Part shown: positions 17,507-26,006 of the stretch, in pieces
Position numbering within the stretch: position 1 is the stretch's first letter
How the letters are laid out: every line of letters starts with the position of its first letter
Source of the DNA: Kytococcus schroeteri
GTDB lineage: Bacteria > Actinomycetota > Actinomycetes > Actinomycetales > Dermatophilaceae
Direction: 5' to 3'
Assembly: GCF_042433515.1 (NCBI RefSeq)
Contig: NZ_JBHLVH010000003.1
Coordinates: 1-64,000, forward strand
DNA: 64,000 nucleotides
Notes under the pieces: generated by a model
The model's database searches: none
What the model saw: only the letters and a program-made list of their open reading frames with translations
What the model was told of the DNA's origin: nothing
Position numbers and translations under genes: made by a program

Positions 17507-18393
17507 TCACCTTGGCCTTGCTCGCGGCTGTGGCGAACGGGCCCGCCGAGTGTGCGGATGAGTATGACTTCGCATGTCAGGAGTACGACGACGGAGTCTC
17601 GACGGGCCTGACGCTGAAAGACCTCGAGCAGCTTGAGGACAAGAACCCGCCGAAGTCCGCGCCGCCGGCGCCCGGGAAGCCTCCGACCTTGTACTACGAG
17701 TACGTCGTCCAACACACCTGCCCGGGCATCCGCCCCGGACCCGACGAGCACGGCGCGGACTGCAACCTCTCGCGCCACGGCTGCGACGGCTACCTGGGCG
17801 ACGGCCCCTTGGTCACCATCTCCGAACGGATCCTGCGCACCCAGGACGACGAGGTCGTCCAAGGTTGGTCGTTCACCGGTGTCACGTGTTACCCCGAGGC
17901 CGTCCCCGGCCGCTCCGGGGAAGTGGCCGACAAGCGCATCGCCAAGGCCTTCAAGGTCACGAAGTTCGCCCTACCCGCCCCCACCTGGGACCCGCCCCGC
18001 ACCGACCCCCTGGTCAACAAACCCGTCTACTTCACCACCACCTTCGCCGACAAGGGCTACGGCCCCAACGAGACCCGCACCATCCCCCCATCACAGATGC
18101 TCGGCCACGACCTGAAGATCCTCCCCGAACTCAAGAACGTCACCTACCACTTCGGCGACGGCGACCAGCACGGCCCCACCGTCGACACCGGCGGCGAGTA
18201 CCCCGACGGCAACATCACCCACACCTACACCAAGGCCGGCACCCTCCACCCCCGCATCACCGCCACCTACACCGGCCGCTACTCCCTGGACAACGGCCCC
18301 TGGCGCCCCCTCGGCCTCGAGGTCACCGTGAAGGGCGAACCCACCACCCTCACCCCCACCACCCTGGTCACCCAACTCGTCCCCAACCCCTGA
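17503..18393 (+). CDS. secreted protein with a PKD-like domain
   Basis: 296 residues from a GTG overlapping the DUF6318 stop. The first residues are hydrophobic (ITLALLAAVANG) and could serve as a short signal peptide. Four or more cysteines lie in the first 130 residues, and a PKD-like beta-sandwich appears near residues 215-270 (TYHFGDGDQHGP and THTYTKAGTLHPRITATYTG). The C-terminal third has almost pure C/G third codon positions. PKD domains mediate protein or glycan contacts outside the cell. The pairing with a DUF6318 lipoprotein suggests a cell-envelope complex; the role is unknown. Confidence 0.75.
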   Translation: MITLALLAAVANGPAECADEYDFACQEYDDGVSTGLTLKDLEQLEDKNPPKSAPPAPGKPPTLYYEYVVQHTCPGIRPGPDEHGADCNLSRHGCDGYLGDGPLVTISERILRTQDDEVVQGWSFTGVTCYPEAVPGRSGEVADKRIAKAFKVTKFALPAPTWDPPRTDPLVNKPVYFTTTFADKGYGPNETRTIPPSQMLGHDLKILPELKNVTYHFGDGDQHGPTVDTGGEYPDGNITHTYTKAGTLHPRITATYTGRYSLDNGPWRPLGLEVTVKGEPTTLTPTTLVTQLVPNP

Positions 18394-18453
18394 CCCGCCC
18401 ACCCCGGGCGACCCGGCCGACGGCCCACGGGCAGCCGCCGGCGGCCCCAGAGC

Positions 18454-18514
18454 GTTGAGTCGTCGCGCACCGGGGTCGACACACCCCACCCACCCCAACG
18501 AACGACGACCCAAC
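18454..18514. repeat. extragenic palindromic element, copy 1
   Basis: GTTGAGTCGTCG (18454-18465) and CGACGACCCAAC (18503-18514) form a 12-bp stem with one mismatch around a C-rich spacer. The same arms recur at 22797-22857. Both copies are intergenic and in both the right arm is followed by GGGA. Confidence 0.55.
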
Positions 18515-18560
18515 GGGAAGAGCACAGCAGAGCCCAGCGCCGCCCGGCCATGCACCCACG

Positions 18561-18595
18561 ACGGCGCCCGGGGAGGCCTGCTCCCCGGGCGCCGT
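18561..18595 (-). terminator. hutH terminator
   Basis: A perfect 14-bp stem (18561-18574 with 18582-18595) and 7-base loop, 14 bases beyond the hutH stop. Confidence 0.75.
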
Positions 18596-18608
18596 GGACG
18601 GGTCCGCG

Positions 18609-20237
18609 TCAGCGCAGCGGGCCGGTCACACCCTCGGCCGCGGCCAGGGCACGGCCGGAGGCGATGAACTCCACGGTGGCCTCGATCTCCGGGGAGAGGT
18701 AGCGGTCCTCGCCCGGGCCCTGCACGGTCTCGCGCAGCGCGGCGATGACGGCACCCGTGGCCGGCGACGGCGCCACCGGCGACTCGGCCGAGCCACGCTC
18801 GACGCCGCGCAGCTCGATGCCGCGCGCGGCGGTGTACAGCTCGATGGCCAGCACGCGGCGCAGCGCGTCCACGGTGCGGCGCAGCTTGCGGGCGGCCGAC
18901 CACCCCATCGACACGTGGTCCTCCTGCATGGCCGAGGACGGGATGGAGTCCACGCTCGCCGGCACCGCGAGGCGCTTGAGCTCGCTCACCAAAGCGGCCT
19001 GCGTGTACTGGGCGATCATCAGACCCGAGTCCGTGCCCGGGTCCTCGGCCAGGAAGGCGTTGAGGCCGTTGTTGCGGGCCGGGTCCAGGAAGCGGTCGGT
19101 GCGGCGCTCGGCCACGCTCGCCAGGTCGGCGGCGGGGATGGCCAGGAAGTCCAGTACGTAGGCCAGCGGGGCGCCGTGGAAGTTGCCGTTGGACTCCACG
19201 CGGCCGTCGGCCAGCACGGCCGGGTTGTCCACCGCGGCGGCCAGCTCGGAGGTGGCCACCGTCTCGGCGTGGCGCAGGGTGTCGCGCAGGCCGGAGGCCA
19301 CCTGCGGGGCGCAGCGCAGCGAGTACGCGTCCTGCACCAGGGAGCAGTCGTCCTTGTGGGACTGCACGATGTCGGAACCCGCCAGCACCGCGCGGAGGTT
19401 GGCCGCGGAGTCGGCCTGACCGGCCTGCGGGCGCAGGGCCTGCAGGTCCTCGGCGAACACGGCGTCGGTGCCCAGGAGACCCTCGATGCTCATGGCGGCG
19501 GTCACGTCGGCCACGCTCGCCAGGTGGCGCAGGTCCGCCATCGCCATGAGCAGCTGGCCGAGCATGCCGTCGGTGCCGTTGATGAGGGCCAGGCCCTCCT
19601 TCTCGCGCAGCTCGGCGGGCTCCACGCCCACCGCGGCCAGCGCGGCGCCGGCCGGCTGCACGGCACCGGTGGAGACGCCGCGCTCGTCCACCTGCTCGGC
19701 GGAGCCCACGCGCACCTCGCCCTCGCCCATGACGGCCAGCGCGCAGTGCGCCAGCGGGGCCAGGTCGCCCGAGCAGCCCAGCGAACCGAACTCGCGCACC
19801 ACCGGGGTGATGCCGTGGTTGAGCAGGTCGGCGTAGACCTGCGCGGCCTCCGGGGAGACACCGGTGCGGCCGGTGGCCAGGGTGTGCAGGCGCAGCAGGA
19901 TCGTGGCGCGCACCACCTCGCGCTCCACCTCGGGGCCGGAGGAGGCCGCGTGGGAGCGCACCAGGCCCACCTGCAGGCGAGAGCGCTTCTCGGTGGGGAT
20001 GGAGGTGTTGGCCAGCGCGCCGAACCCGGTGGAGATGCCGTAGTGCGGGGTGGTGTCGTCGGCCAGGGCGTCCACGCGCTCACGTGCGGCGCGGATGGCG
20101 GCGACGGCCTCGTCACCCAGCTCCACCCGGGCGTCGTGGCGGGCCACGGCGATGACCTCGGTGGGCGTCAGCGGGGCCGGGCTGAGGACCACGGTCTGCG
20201 GGGCGTCGGTGGGGGCGGGGGTCGCGATCGGCGTCAT
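18609..20237 (-). CDS. hutH: histidine ammonia-lyase
   Basis: 542 residues. HutH deaminates L-histidine to urocanate, the substrate of HutU. The enzyme builds its MIO cofactor from an X-Ser-Gly triad. Here it is Cys155-Ser156-Gly157 in EFGSLGCSGDLAPLAHC, where many HutH proteins have Ala. Other motifs: YGISTGFGALAN, LINGTDGML, ESNGNFHGAPLAY and SSAMQEDHVSMG. The ATG at 20237 has no clear Shine-Dalgarno; an in-frame GTG two codons upstream is possible. The N-terminus is about 13 residues longer than common. It follows the PutP-type symporter on the same strand, with a 38-bp palindrome between them that contains the shared hut site. Confidence 0.95.
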   Translation of the reverse strand: MTPIATPAPTDAPQTVVLSPAPLTPTEVIAVARHDARVELGDEAVAAIRAARERVDALADDTTPHYGISTGFGALANTSIPTEKRSRLQVGLVRSHAASSGPEVEREVVRATILLRLHTLATGRTGVSPEAAQVYADLLNHGITPVVREFGSLGCSGDLAPLAHCALAVMGEGEVRVGSAEQVDERGVSTGAVQPAGAALAAVGVEPAELREKEGLALINGTDGMLGQLLMAMADLRHLASVADVTAAMSIEGLLGTDAVFAEDLQALRPQAGQADSAANLRAVLAGSDIVQSHKDDCSLVQDAYSLRCAPQVASGLRDTLRHAETVATSELAAAVDNPAVLADGRVESNGNFHGAPLAYVLDFLAIPAADLASVAERRTDRFLDPARNNGLNAFLAEDPGTDSGLMIAQYTQAALVSELKRLAVPASVDSIPSSAMQEDHVSMGWSAARKLRRTVDALRRVLAIELYTAARGIELRGVERGSAESPVAPSPATGAVIAALRETVQGPGEDRYLSPEIEATVEFIASGRALAAAEGVTGPLR

Positions 20238-20280
20238 GCGCACATCGAACCGCGCCGCCGGGAGCGGGGCCAGCGACGCA

Positions 20281-20318
20281 GCAGGGGCGGTGTCCCAGAT
20301 CTGGGACACCGCCCCTGC
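20281..20318. promoter_or_regulatory. 38-bp perfect palindrome with the candidate hut operator
   Basis: A perfect palindrome with 19-bp arms and no loop. Its core, TGTCCCA-GATC-TGGGACA (20291-20308), matches the site upstream of hutU. It lies 54 bases upstream of hutH and 24 bases past the symporter stop. The extra arms could make it double as the symporter's terminator. Confidence 0.6.
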
Positions 20319-20341
20319 GGTGGGCGCGGACCGGCCGGGGG

Positions 20342-21847
20342 TCAGAGACCCGCGATGGCCGCCTGCTCGCGCTTGGTGCGGCGCACGGCCTCGTCGAACT
20401 CGGCACGCACCTCCGGGCCGGGCTCCGGCGTCACCAGGGACACCACCACGGCCACCACGAGGTTGAGCACGAAGCCCGGGACGATCTCGTACAGCTCGAA
20501 GACGCCGCCCTCGAGGAAGCGACCCCACACGAAGGCCACCGCGGCACCGGTGACCATGCCGGCCAGCGCACCGGCCGTGGTCAGGCGACGCCAGTAGAGC
20601 GACAGCAGCACGATCGGGCCGAAGGCCGCACCGAAGCCGGCCCACGCGAAGGCCACCAGCTCGAGGATGGTGTCCGACGGCTTGAGCGAGAGCAAACCGG
20701 CGATGACGGCGATGACCAGCACGGCTGCGCGGCCCACGTTGGCACCGGCCGTGCCGTGCAGCTCCTTGCCGGTGACACCCAGGTAGATGTCCTCCACGAG
20801 CGCCGAGGACGACACGATGAGCTGGCTGGAGATGGTGGACATGATGGCCGCCAGGATGGCCGCCAGCATCAGGCCCGCGATGAACGGGTGGAAGAGCAGC
20901 ATGCCCAGGTCGATGAAGACCGTCTCCGGGTCGGCCAGCTTCGCGGCATCGCGCTGGTAGACGCCGATGCCGACCAGCGCGGTGGCGGCGGCACCGAGGC
21001 AGGCCAGCGCCATCCAGCCGATGCCGATGCGGCGCGCGGCCACGGCCTCGTGCGGGGTGCGCAGCGCCATGAAGCGCGTGATGATGTGCGGCTGGCCGAA
21101 GTAGCCCAGGCCCCAGGCCAGCGAGGACACCAGGCCCATGGCGGTCAGGCCGCCACCGACCATCGTGAGCACGTGCGGGTCCACGGACTTGATGGCGTCC
21201 ACGGTCTCACCCGGGCCACCCAGGTGGATCATGCCGACGATCGGCACGATGACCAGTGCGGCGGCCATCATCAGGCCCTGCACCACGTCGGTGTACGACA
21301 CCGCGAGGAAGCCACCCACCAGCGTGTAGAGGATGACGACGCTGGACACGATGAGCATGCCCGTGAGGTAGCTGGTGCCGAAGGAGGCCTGGAAGAAGCG
21401 GCCGCCGGCCACCATGCCGGAGGACACGTAGAAGGTGAAGAAGATGAGGATGATGATGCCGGCCGTGATGCGCAGCAGGCCCTTCTCGTCGTCCGTGCGG
21501 GCGCTGAAGAAGCTGGGCACGGTGATGGAGTCGTCGGCGACCTCCGTGTAGGAGCGCAGGCGCGGGGCGACGAACTTCCAGTTGACCCAGGCGCCGACGG
21601 TGAGGCCGATGGCGATCCAGAGCTCGACGAGGCCGGAGGCGTACAGCGCGCCCGGCAGACCCATGAGGAGCCAGCCGGACATGTCGGCGGCGCCGGCGGA
21701 GAGGGCCGAGGCGATCGGGCCCAGGCCGCGGCCGCCGAGCATGTAGTCGCCCTTGTCGGTGGTGCGCGTCATCGACCAGAAGCCGATGGCCACCATCATG
21801 GCGAAGTAGAGCACGATGGCAGCGAGCTGCCAGGTTGAGGTGTCCAC
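20342..21847 (-). CDS. PutP-type sodium/solute symporter
   Basis: 501 residues with about 13 hydrophobic segments, typical of the SSS family. Signature stretches are GGRGLGPIASALSAGAADMSGW near the start (PutP-like), YVSSGMVAGGRFFQASFG and LAAIMSTISSQLIVSSSAL. The closest recognisable relative is the proline symporter PutP. The GTG at 21847 has GGAGGG about nine bases upstream. Because it stands directly before hutH and beside an IclR regulator, histidine or another hut-pathway substrate is as likely as proline; this is inferred from context only. Confidence 0.88.
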   Translation of the reverse strand: MDTSTWQLAAIVLYFAMMVAIGFWSMTRTTDKGDYMLGGRGLGPIASALSAGAADMSGWLLMGLPGALYASGLVELWIAIGLTVGAWVNWKFVAPRLRSYTEVADDSITVPSFFSARTDDEKGLLRITAGIIILIFFTFYVSSGMVAGGRFFQASFGTSYLTGMLIVSSVVILYTLVGGFLAVSYTDVVQGLMMAAALVIVPIVGMIHLGGPGETVDAIKSVDPHVLTMVGGGLTAMGLVSSLAWGLGYFGQPHIITRFMALRTPHEAVAARRIGIGWMALACLGAAATALVGIGVYQRDAAKLADPETVFIDLGMLLFHPFIAGLMLAAILAAIMSTISSQLIVSSSALVEDIYLGVTGKELHGTAGANVGRAAVLVIAVIAGLLSLKPSDTILELVAFAWAGFGAAFGPIVLLSLYWRRLTTAGALAGMVTGAAVAFVWGRFLEGGVFELYEIVPGFVLNLVVAVVVSLVTPEPGPEVRAEFDEAVRRTKREQAAIAGL

Positions 21848-22008
21848 GGGAGGACCCTCCCTTCGGATGGTGCGTGGATGAGGATGAACGATGTGTTCGG
21901 GGACGACGCGGCGGTCGCGCGCGCGTCTGTCGGGGAGAACGGTACGCCGCTCGGGGGCCGCACCCCACCCACGTCGACGGCGATTCCGGTGACGTGCCCA
22001 GATCGTGA

Positions 22009-22020
22009 CACCCTCTGCCT
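22009..22020 (+). promoter_or_regulatory. leaderless -10-like box of the IclR gene
   Basis: CACCCT at 22009-22014 followed by six bases and the GTG at 22021. A degenerate copy of the hut palindrome (TGCCCAGATCGTGACA, 21995-22010) overlaps it. Confidence 0.35.
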
Positions 22021-22761
22021 GTGCCCCATCCCACACTCCTGGTGCTGCGCGCCCTGTCCCACCACGCCGCGCCCGTGGCCGCCGGGCACCTGGCGCGGGA
22101 GACCGGCATCCCCCGGGCGTCGCTCTACCGGGCGCTGGACGACCTGCGTGAGACCGGCTTCGTGACCCACCTGCCCGAGGAGCGCAAGTGGATGCTGGGG
22201 CTGGCCGCGCACGAGCTGGGCTTCGCCTCGTCGCGGCAGCAGTCCGTGCAGCGGTTGGGGCAGCCGCTGGTGCGGCGGCTGGTGGACCGGGTGCAGCAGA
22301 ACGGACACCTGGCGGTGCTGCACGGCACGGACGTGCTCTACCTGGCCGAGGAGCGGGCACCCCGGAGGCCGTCGCTGGTGACCGACGTGGGGGTGCGGAT
22401 GCCGGCGCCGTGGACCGCGAGCGGGCTGGCGCTGCTGGCCGCGCTGCCGCGGGAGCAGGTGCGGGCGCTGTTCCCCGAGGCGGGGTCGTTCGTGGCGCGC
22501 GACGGTGCGCCGAGCACGCCGCGGGCGCTGCGGGAGGCGTTGCAGGCGGTGCGGGCCGACGGCATCGCGCGGGAGCGGGACACCGTGACGCCGGGGCTGT
22601 CGTCGGTGGCGGTGGCGGTGGACTCCCCCGGGCGCGTGGGGGTGCCGGCGGCGGCGGTGGCGGTGACCTACGAGCACGAGCGCGTGTCCGCCGAGGAGGT
22701 GGCCGCGATGGAGGCCGCCACGCAGGAGGCGGCGGCGGAGGTGGCACGCCGGCTCGGGTGA
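22021..22761 (+). CDS. IclR-family transcriptional regulator
   Basis: 246 residues from a GTG. An N-terminal winged helix (LARETGIPRASLYRALDDLRETGFVTHL) is followed by the IclR effector domain (PLVRRLVDRVQQNGHLAVLHGTDVLYLAEE, TASGLALLAALPREQVRALF). It is divergent from the PutP-like symporter and hutH. In corynebacteria an IclR-type regulator (HutR) controls histidine use, so this is the natural candidate for binding the shared palindromes upstream of hutU and hutH. That link is an inference. Confidence 0.85.
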   Translation: MPHPTLLVLRALSHHAAPVAAGHLARETGIPRASLYRALDDLRETGFVTHLPEERKWMLGLAAHELGFASSRQQSVQRLGQPLVRRLVDRVQQNGHLAVLHGTDVLYLAEERAPRRPSLVTDVGVRMPAPWTASGLALLAALPREQVRALFPEAGSFVARDGAPSTPRALREALQAVRADGIARERDTVTPGLSSVAVAVDSPGRVGVPAAAVAVTYEHERVSAEEVAAMEAATQEAAAEVARRLG

Positions 22762-22796
22762 GGGCGGGGCCGGGAGCCCGCTGCCCCCTCGGTGAT

Positions 22797-22857
22797 GTTG
22801 AGTCGTCGCCCGTCGGGGTTGGAGCGTGCCCCTGACCCCCAGAAGCGACGACTCAAC
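22797..22857. repeat. extragenic palindromic element, copy 2
   Basis: A perfect 13-bp inverted repeat, GTTGAGTCGTCGC (22797-22809) and GCGACGACTCAAC (22845-22857), between the convergent ends of the IclR gene and the DyP peroxidase. Sister of 18454-18514. Confidence 0.6.
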
Positions 22858-22928
22858 GGGAGGGGGACGAGAGGGAGGGGGCGAGGGAACAGGACGGGGC
22901 GGGCGCTGGGAAGGCGCGTCCGCCCCGG

Positions 22929-24236
22929 TCAGGAGTCGAGGAGGTGGCTCCCCAGGTAGGCGTCCGCGCCGGCCGGGACACCCGGCAGCACGTGGAACAC
23001 CGCCGACCCGACGTGCCGGGTCCACTCGTTGAGCGCGTCCTTCTGCGCCATCCGCCGCAGGATGGGCACGAACTGCTCCGCCGGGTCCTGGCAGAACACC
23101 ACGAAGAACAGTCCGCTGTCCCCGCCCCCGTCGTCGTAGTTGTACGGACGGCGCAGGAAGCGGTGGCGCGGGTTGGCGTCCACCACGCGGCGCACGTGGG
23201 CGTCGTGCGGGATGACGGGACGCCCGTCGGGGTGCCGGGCGGTGATGTCCACCGGGTCGCGCTCGTGGCTCCCGGTGAGCGGCGCCCCGCGCGCCAGGTC
23301 GCGCCCGATGGCCTCCTCGCGCACCCGCTGCGGTGCCTGGGCCCAGGTGTCCATGGTGAAGCGCACGCGCCGCACGACCATCGCGGTGGAACCGTCGGCC
23401 CGGTGCACCAGCCCGGGCAGGTCGCGCTCCCCCGGGTTGTTGGTGCCGTCCACCTGGCCGAAGAGGTTCCGCATCGGGGCACCCGGGCGGGCCATGCCGT
23501 GGCTGCGCCGGAACCCGTTCTGCCGCCAGCGCACCACGGCCAGGTCGCGCACGGACGCCACCAGCTGCCCCACGGCGTGCTGCACGGTCAGCGGGTCGTC
23601 GCCGCACACCTGCAGCAGCAGCTCGCCGTCGCTCCAGCCGGGGTCCAGCTCGCCGTCGATCGCCACCTCGGGCAGGGGCCGGCACCAGGCGGGGCGCTCC
23701 GCCTCGAGCCCGGCGGCCAGGTACGCGCCGAGCCCCCACCCCACGGTGACGGTCAACGATGCGGGGAGCGCCGCCAGCCACGGCTCGGTGTCGGTGAGCG
23801 TGCCCTCGCCCCGGGTGAGGCGGTCGATGTCGGCGGTCCACAGCCGCATCACGCGGCGCAGGGAGTCACGGTCCGCACCCTCGACGAGGTCGAGCGCCAC
23901 CCACGTGGCGTGCGCGGGCGGCGCGGTGAGCACCCCGGCCTGGGTGCGCCCGCGCGGGTCCACCACGGTGCGGGCCTCGACCGACGCGCCCTCCTCCGGC
24001 GATGCGGCGTCGGCCGGCAGGGTGAGCAGGCGGCGCCGCCCGGGCTCCAGCGCGTCGGCCGGACCGGGGGCGAGCGTCTCGGTGCGCGCCGGCACCGCCG
24101 CAGGTCGTTCGGTGGCGCGGGCGCCGGCGAACCCGGCCAGGCCGCTGCCGGCCACCACGAGCCCACCGCCGAGCAGGCTGCGGCGCGACGGGCTGGCGGG
24201 CCCGCCGGCGGGCTCACGCGGGGTCCGGGAGGTCAC
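22929..24236 (-). CDS. Tat-exported DyP-type haem peroxidase
   Basis: 435 residues. A Tat signal (SRRSLLGGG at about 17-25, then a hydrophobic stretch) directs export of the folded haem protein. DyP signatures are GQVDGTNNPGERD (GxxDG motif with the catalytic Asp), the proximal-His region DAHVRRVVDANPRHRFLRR and FFVVFCQDP. The family includes EfeB, which handles haem or ferrous iron at the cell surface. It lies nine bases downstream of the PCuAC lipoprotein gene in an apparent two-gene operon, so a role in metal or copper handling at the envelope is likely. Confidence 0.92.
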   Translation of the reverse strand: MTSRTPREPAGGPASPSRRSLLGGGLVVAGSGLAGFAGARATERPAAVPARTETLAPGPADALEPGRRRLLTLPADAASPEEGASVEARTVVDPRGRTQAGVLTAPPAHATWVALDLVEGADRDSLRRVMRLWTADIDRLTRGEGTLTDTEPWLAALPASLTVTVGWGLGAYLAAGLEAERPAWCRPLPEVAIDGELDPGWSDGELLLQVCGDDPLTVQHAVGQLVASVRDLAVVRWRQNGFRRSHGMARPGAPMRNLFGQVDGTNNPGERDLPGLVHRADGSTAMVVRRVRFTMDTWAQAPQRVREEAIGRDLARGAPLTGSHERDPVDITARHPDGRPVIPHDAHVRRVVDANPRHRFLRRPYNYDDGGGDSGLFFVVFCQDPAEQFVPILRRMAQKDALNEWTRHVGSAVFHVLPGVPAGADAYLGSHLLDS

Positions 24237-24245
24237 GCGCCCTCC

Positions 24246-24827
24246 TCAGTGCTCGTGGTCGTGGCCGTCGCCGCCGGAGTACTTCTCGCCCCCGCCGTCG
24301 AAGGTGCGCGCCTCGGCGGTGAGCGGGTAGGTCTTGCCGTCGGCGTCCTCGAGGGTGATGACCACCTCGTCACCGGCGACGATCGGCTTCTTGACCCCCA
24401 TCAGCATGATGTGGAGGCCGCCGGGCTCGAGCTCCAGGACCTCACCCGACGGAACGGTCATGCCGCCCTCGACGGGCTGCATGGACCCACCGGCGACCTC
24501 GTGGAGCTCGACCGACTCCGCCACGTCCGTGGAACCGCTCACGAAGGTCACGTCCACCGGCAACGGGTTCTGCAGGCGCCCGAAGACGGCCGTCATGTCG
24601 TCCTCGGTGGCCTTCACCCAGCCGTCGTACAGGCCGACCGCCCCCACCGGGGGCGGGGACTGGGTCGACGGGTCCTGCGAACCCGAGGCCGCGCCCGAGC
24701 TGGTCGCCGCATCGGAACTGGTCGCCGCATCAGAGCTGCTGCCGTCGCCGTCGGAGGCCCCGTCCTGCGAGCAGGCGGTGACGAACAGCAGCCCGGTGGC
24801 TGCCAGGGCGATGAGGCGACGGTGCAT
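24246..24827 (-). CDS. PCuAC copper chaperone lipoprotein
   Basis: 193 residues. The signal peptide ends in lipobox VTAC, and a Ser/Asp/Ala-rich linker with DAATSS repeats follows. The C-terminal PCu(A)C domain has the copper ligands VELHEV...M and LHIMLMG (the H/M pattern of the family). A C-terminal GGDGHDHEH tail could add metal binding. These chaperones deliver Cu(I) to cytochrome oxidase or other sites. The ATG at 24827 has GGAGG seven bases upstream. It leads the operon with the DyP peroxidase. Confidence 0.88.
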   Translation of the reverse strand: MHRRLIALAATGLLFVTACSQDGASDGDGSSSDAATSSDAATSSGAASGSQDPSTQSPPPVGAVGLYDGWVKATEDDMTAVFGRLQNPLPVDVTFVSGSTDVAESVELHEVAGGSMQPVEGGMTVPSGEVLELEPGGLHIMLMGVKKPIVAGDEVVITLEDADGKTYPLTAEARTFDGGGEKYSGGDGHDHEH

Positions 24828-24894
24828 GGTTTCCTCCACGGAGCGGGTGCGGGTGCGGCCGCCTGCCGCACGAGGACGCCGAGGATACCAAGTT

Positions 24895-24910
24895 CTACGA
24901 CGTCGCGTAG
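24895..24910. promoter_or_regulatory. candidate operator upstream of the PCuAC gene
   Basis: CTACG-ACGTCG-CGTAG, an inverted repeat 68 bases upstream of the copper lipoprotein start and between divergent genes. The CTACG/CGTAG half-sites resemble BlaI/CopY-class sites; no such regulator is in the window. Confidence 0.35.
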
Positions 24911-24986
24911 TTGTTCTGTCACCCTTCCTCGCGCCGTGCCGCCGACGACTCACTAGGGTCGGGGCACACCCCATCGAGGAGGCACT

Positions 24987-25967
24987 GTGCGCGCCATCGT
25001 GATCGACGACTCCGGCGAGAAGCCGGCCCTGACCCTGTCCGAGGTCGAGGACCCCACCCCCGGCGAGGGCGAGGTCCTCGTGGAGGTGGCGGCCGCCGGC
25101 GTCAACCGGGCCGACCTGGTGCAGGCCGCCGGCAAGTACCCGCCGCCGCCCGGTGAGAGCGAGGTGATCGGCCTGGAGGTGAGCGGCCGCATCGCCGCCC
25201 TGGGCGCCGGCGACACGGGCGACTGGCAGGTGGGCGACGAGGTCTGCGCCCTGCTGGCCGGCGGCGGCTACGCCGAGCAGGTCGTCGTGCCGGTGGGCCA
25301 GCTGCTGCCCGTCCCCGCGGGCGTCGACCTGGTGACCGCCGCCGCCCTGCCCGAGGTCGCCTGCACCGTGTGGTCCAACCTCGTCGATGCGGGGCACCTG
25401 GCCGCCGGGGAGACCGTCCTGCTGCACGGCGGTTCGTCCGGCATCGGCACCATGGGCATCCAGGTGGCGCGCGCGCTGGGGGCCCGGGTGGCCGTGACCG
25501 CCGGCTCGCAGGAGAAGCTCGACCGCTGCCGCGAGCTGGGCGCCGAGATCCTCGTCAACTACAAGGAGACCGACTTCGTCGAGGCCGTCCGCGACGCCAC
25601 CGCCGACGGCGTCGACGTGGTCCTCGACCTCATCGGCGCCGACTACCTGGGCCGCAACCTGCAGGCCCTGGCCAAGGACGGCCGGCTCGTCGTCATCGGC
25701 CTCATGGGCGGGCGCGAGGGCGAGATCAACCTGGGCCTGATGCTGCAGCGCCGCCTCACCGTGCAGGCCACCTCCCTGCGAGGGCGGCCCCGCCCGGACA
25801 AGGCCCGCATCGTGGCGGCCGTGCGCGAGAACCTCTGGCCCCGCATCGAGGCCGGGGAGATCCGCCCGGTGGTGCAGGAGGTGCTGCCGATCACCGAGGC
25901 ACAGCGGGCACACCAGCTGCTCAAGGAGTCCCAGCACGTCGGCAAGGTGGTGCTGCGGGTGGGCTGA
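24987..25967 (+). CDS. NAD(P)H quinone oxidoreductase (zinc-free MDR family)
   Basis: 326 residues, the size of quinone oxidoreductases of the medium-chain reductase superfamily. N-terminal GroES-like fold (VNRADLVQAAGKYPPPPG, typical of the PIG3/TP53I3 branch) lacks zinc ligands. The Rossmann motif HGGSSGIGTMGIQVARALGA binds NADPH. The protein likely reduces quinones or enones by one- or two-electron transfer in the cytosol. GTG at 24987 with GAGGAGG six bases upstream. It is divergent from the PCuAC/DyP operon and has no operon partner. Confidence 0.9.
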   Translation: MRAIVIDDSGEKPALTLSEVEDPTPGEGEVLVEVAAAGVNRADLVQAAGKYPPPPGESEVIGLEVSGRIAALGAGDTGDWQVGDEVCALLAGGGYAEQVVVPVGQLLPVPAGVDLVTAAALPEVACTVWSNLVDAGHLAAGETVLLHGGSSGIGTMGIQVARALGARVAVTAGSQEKLDRCRELGAEILVNYKETDFVEAVRDATADGVDVVLDLIGADYLGRNLQALAKDGRLVVIGLMGGREGEINLGLMLQRRLTVQATSLRGRPRPDKARIVAAVRENLWPRIEAGEIRPVVQEVLPITEAQRAHQLLKESQHVGKVVLRVG

Positions 25968-26006
25968 GGTGATCTCGGGGCGGCGCAGCCAACCCCGACA
26001 CCTTCC

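Noticed and set aside
18091..18903. Minus-strand frame across the PKD gene end and hutH
   Set aside because: Shadow frame in C-rich codons; it spans a terminator and both flanking genes in the wrong frame.
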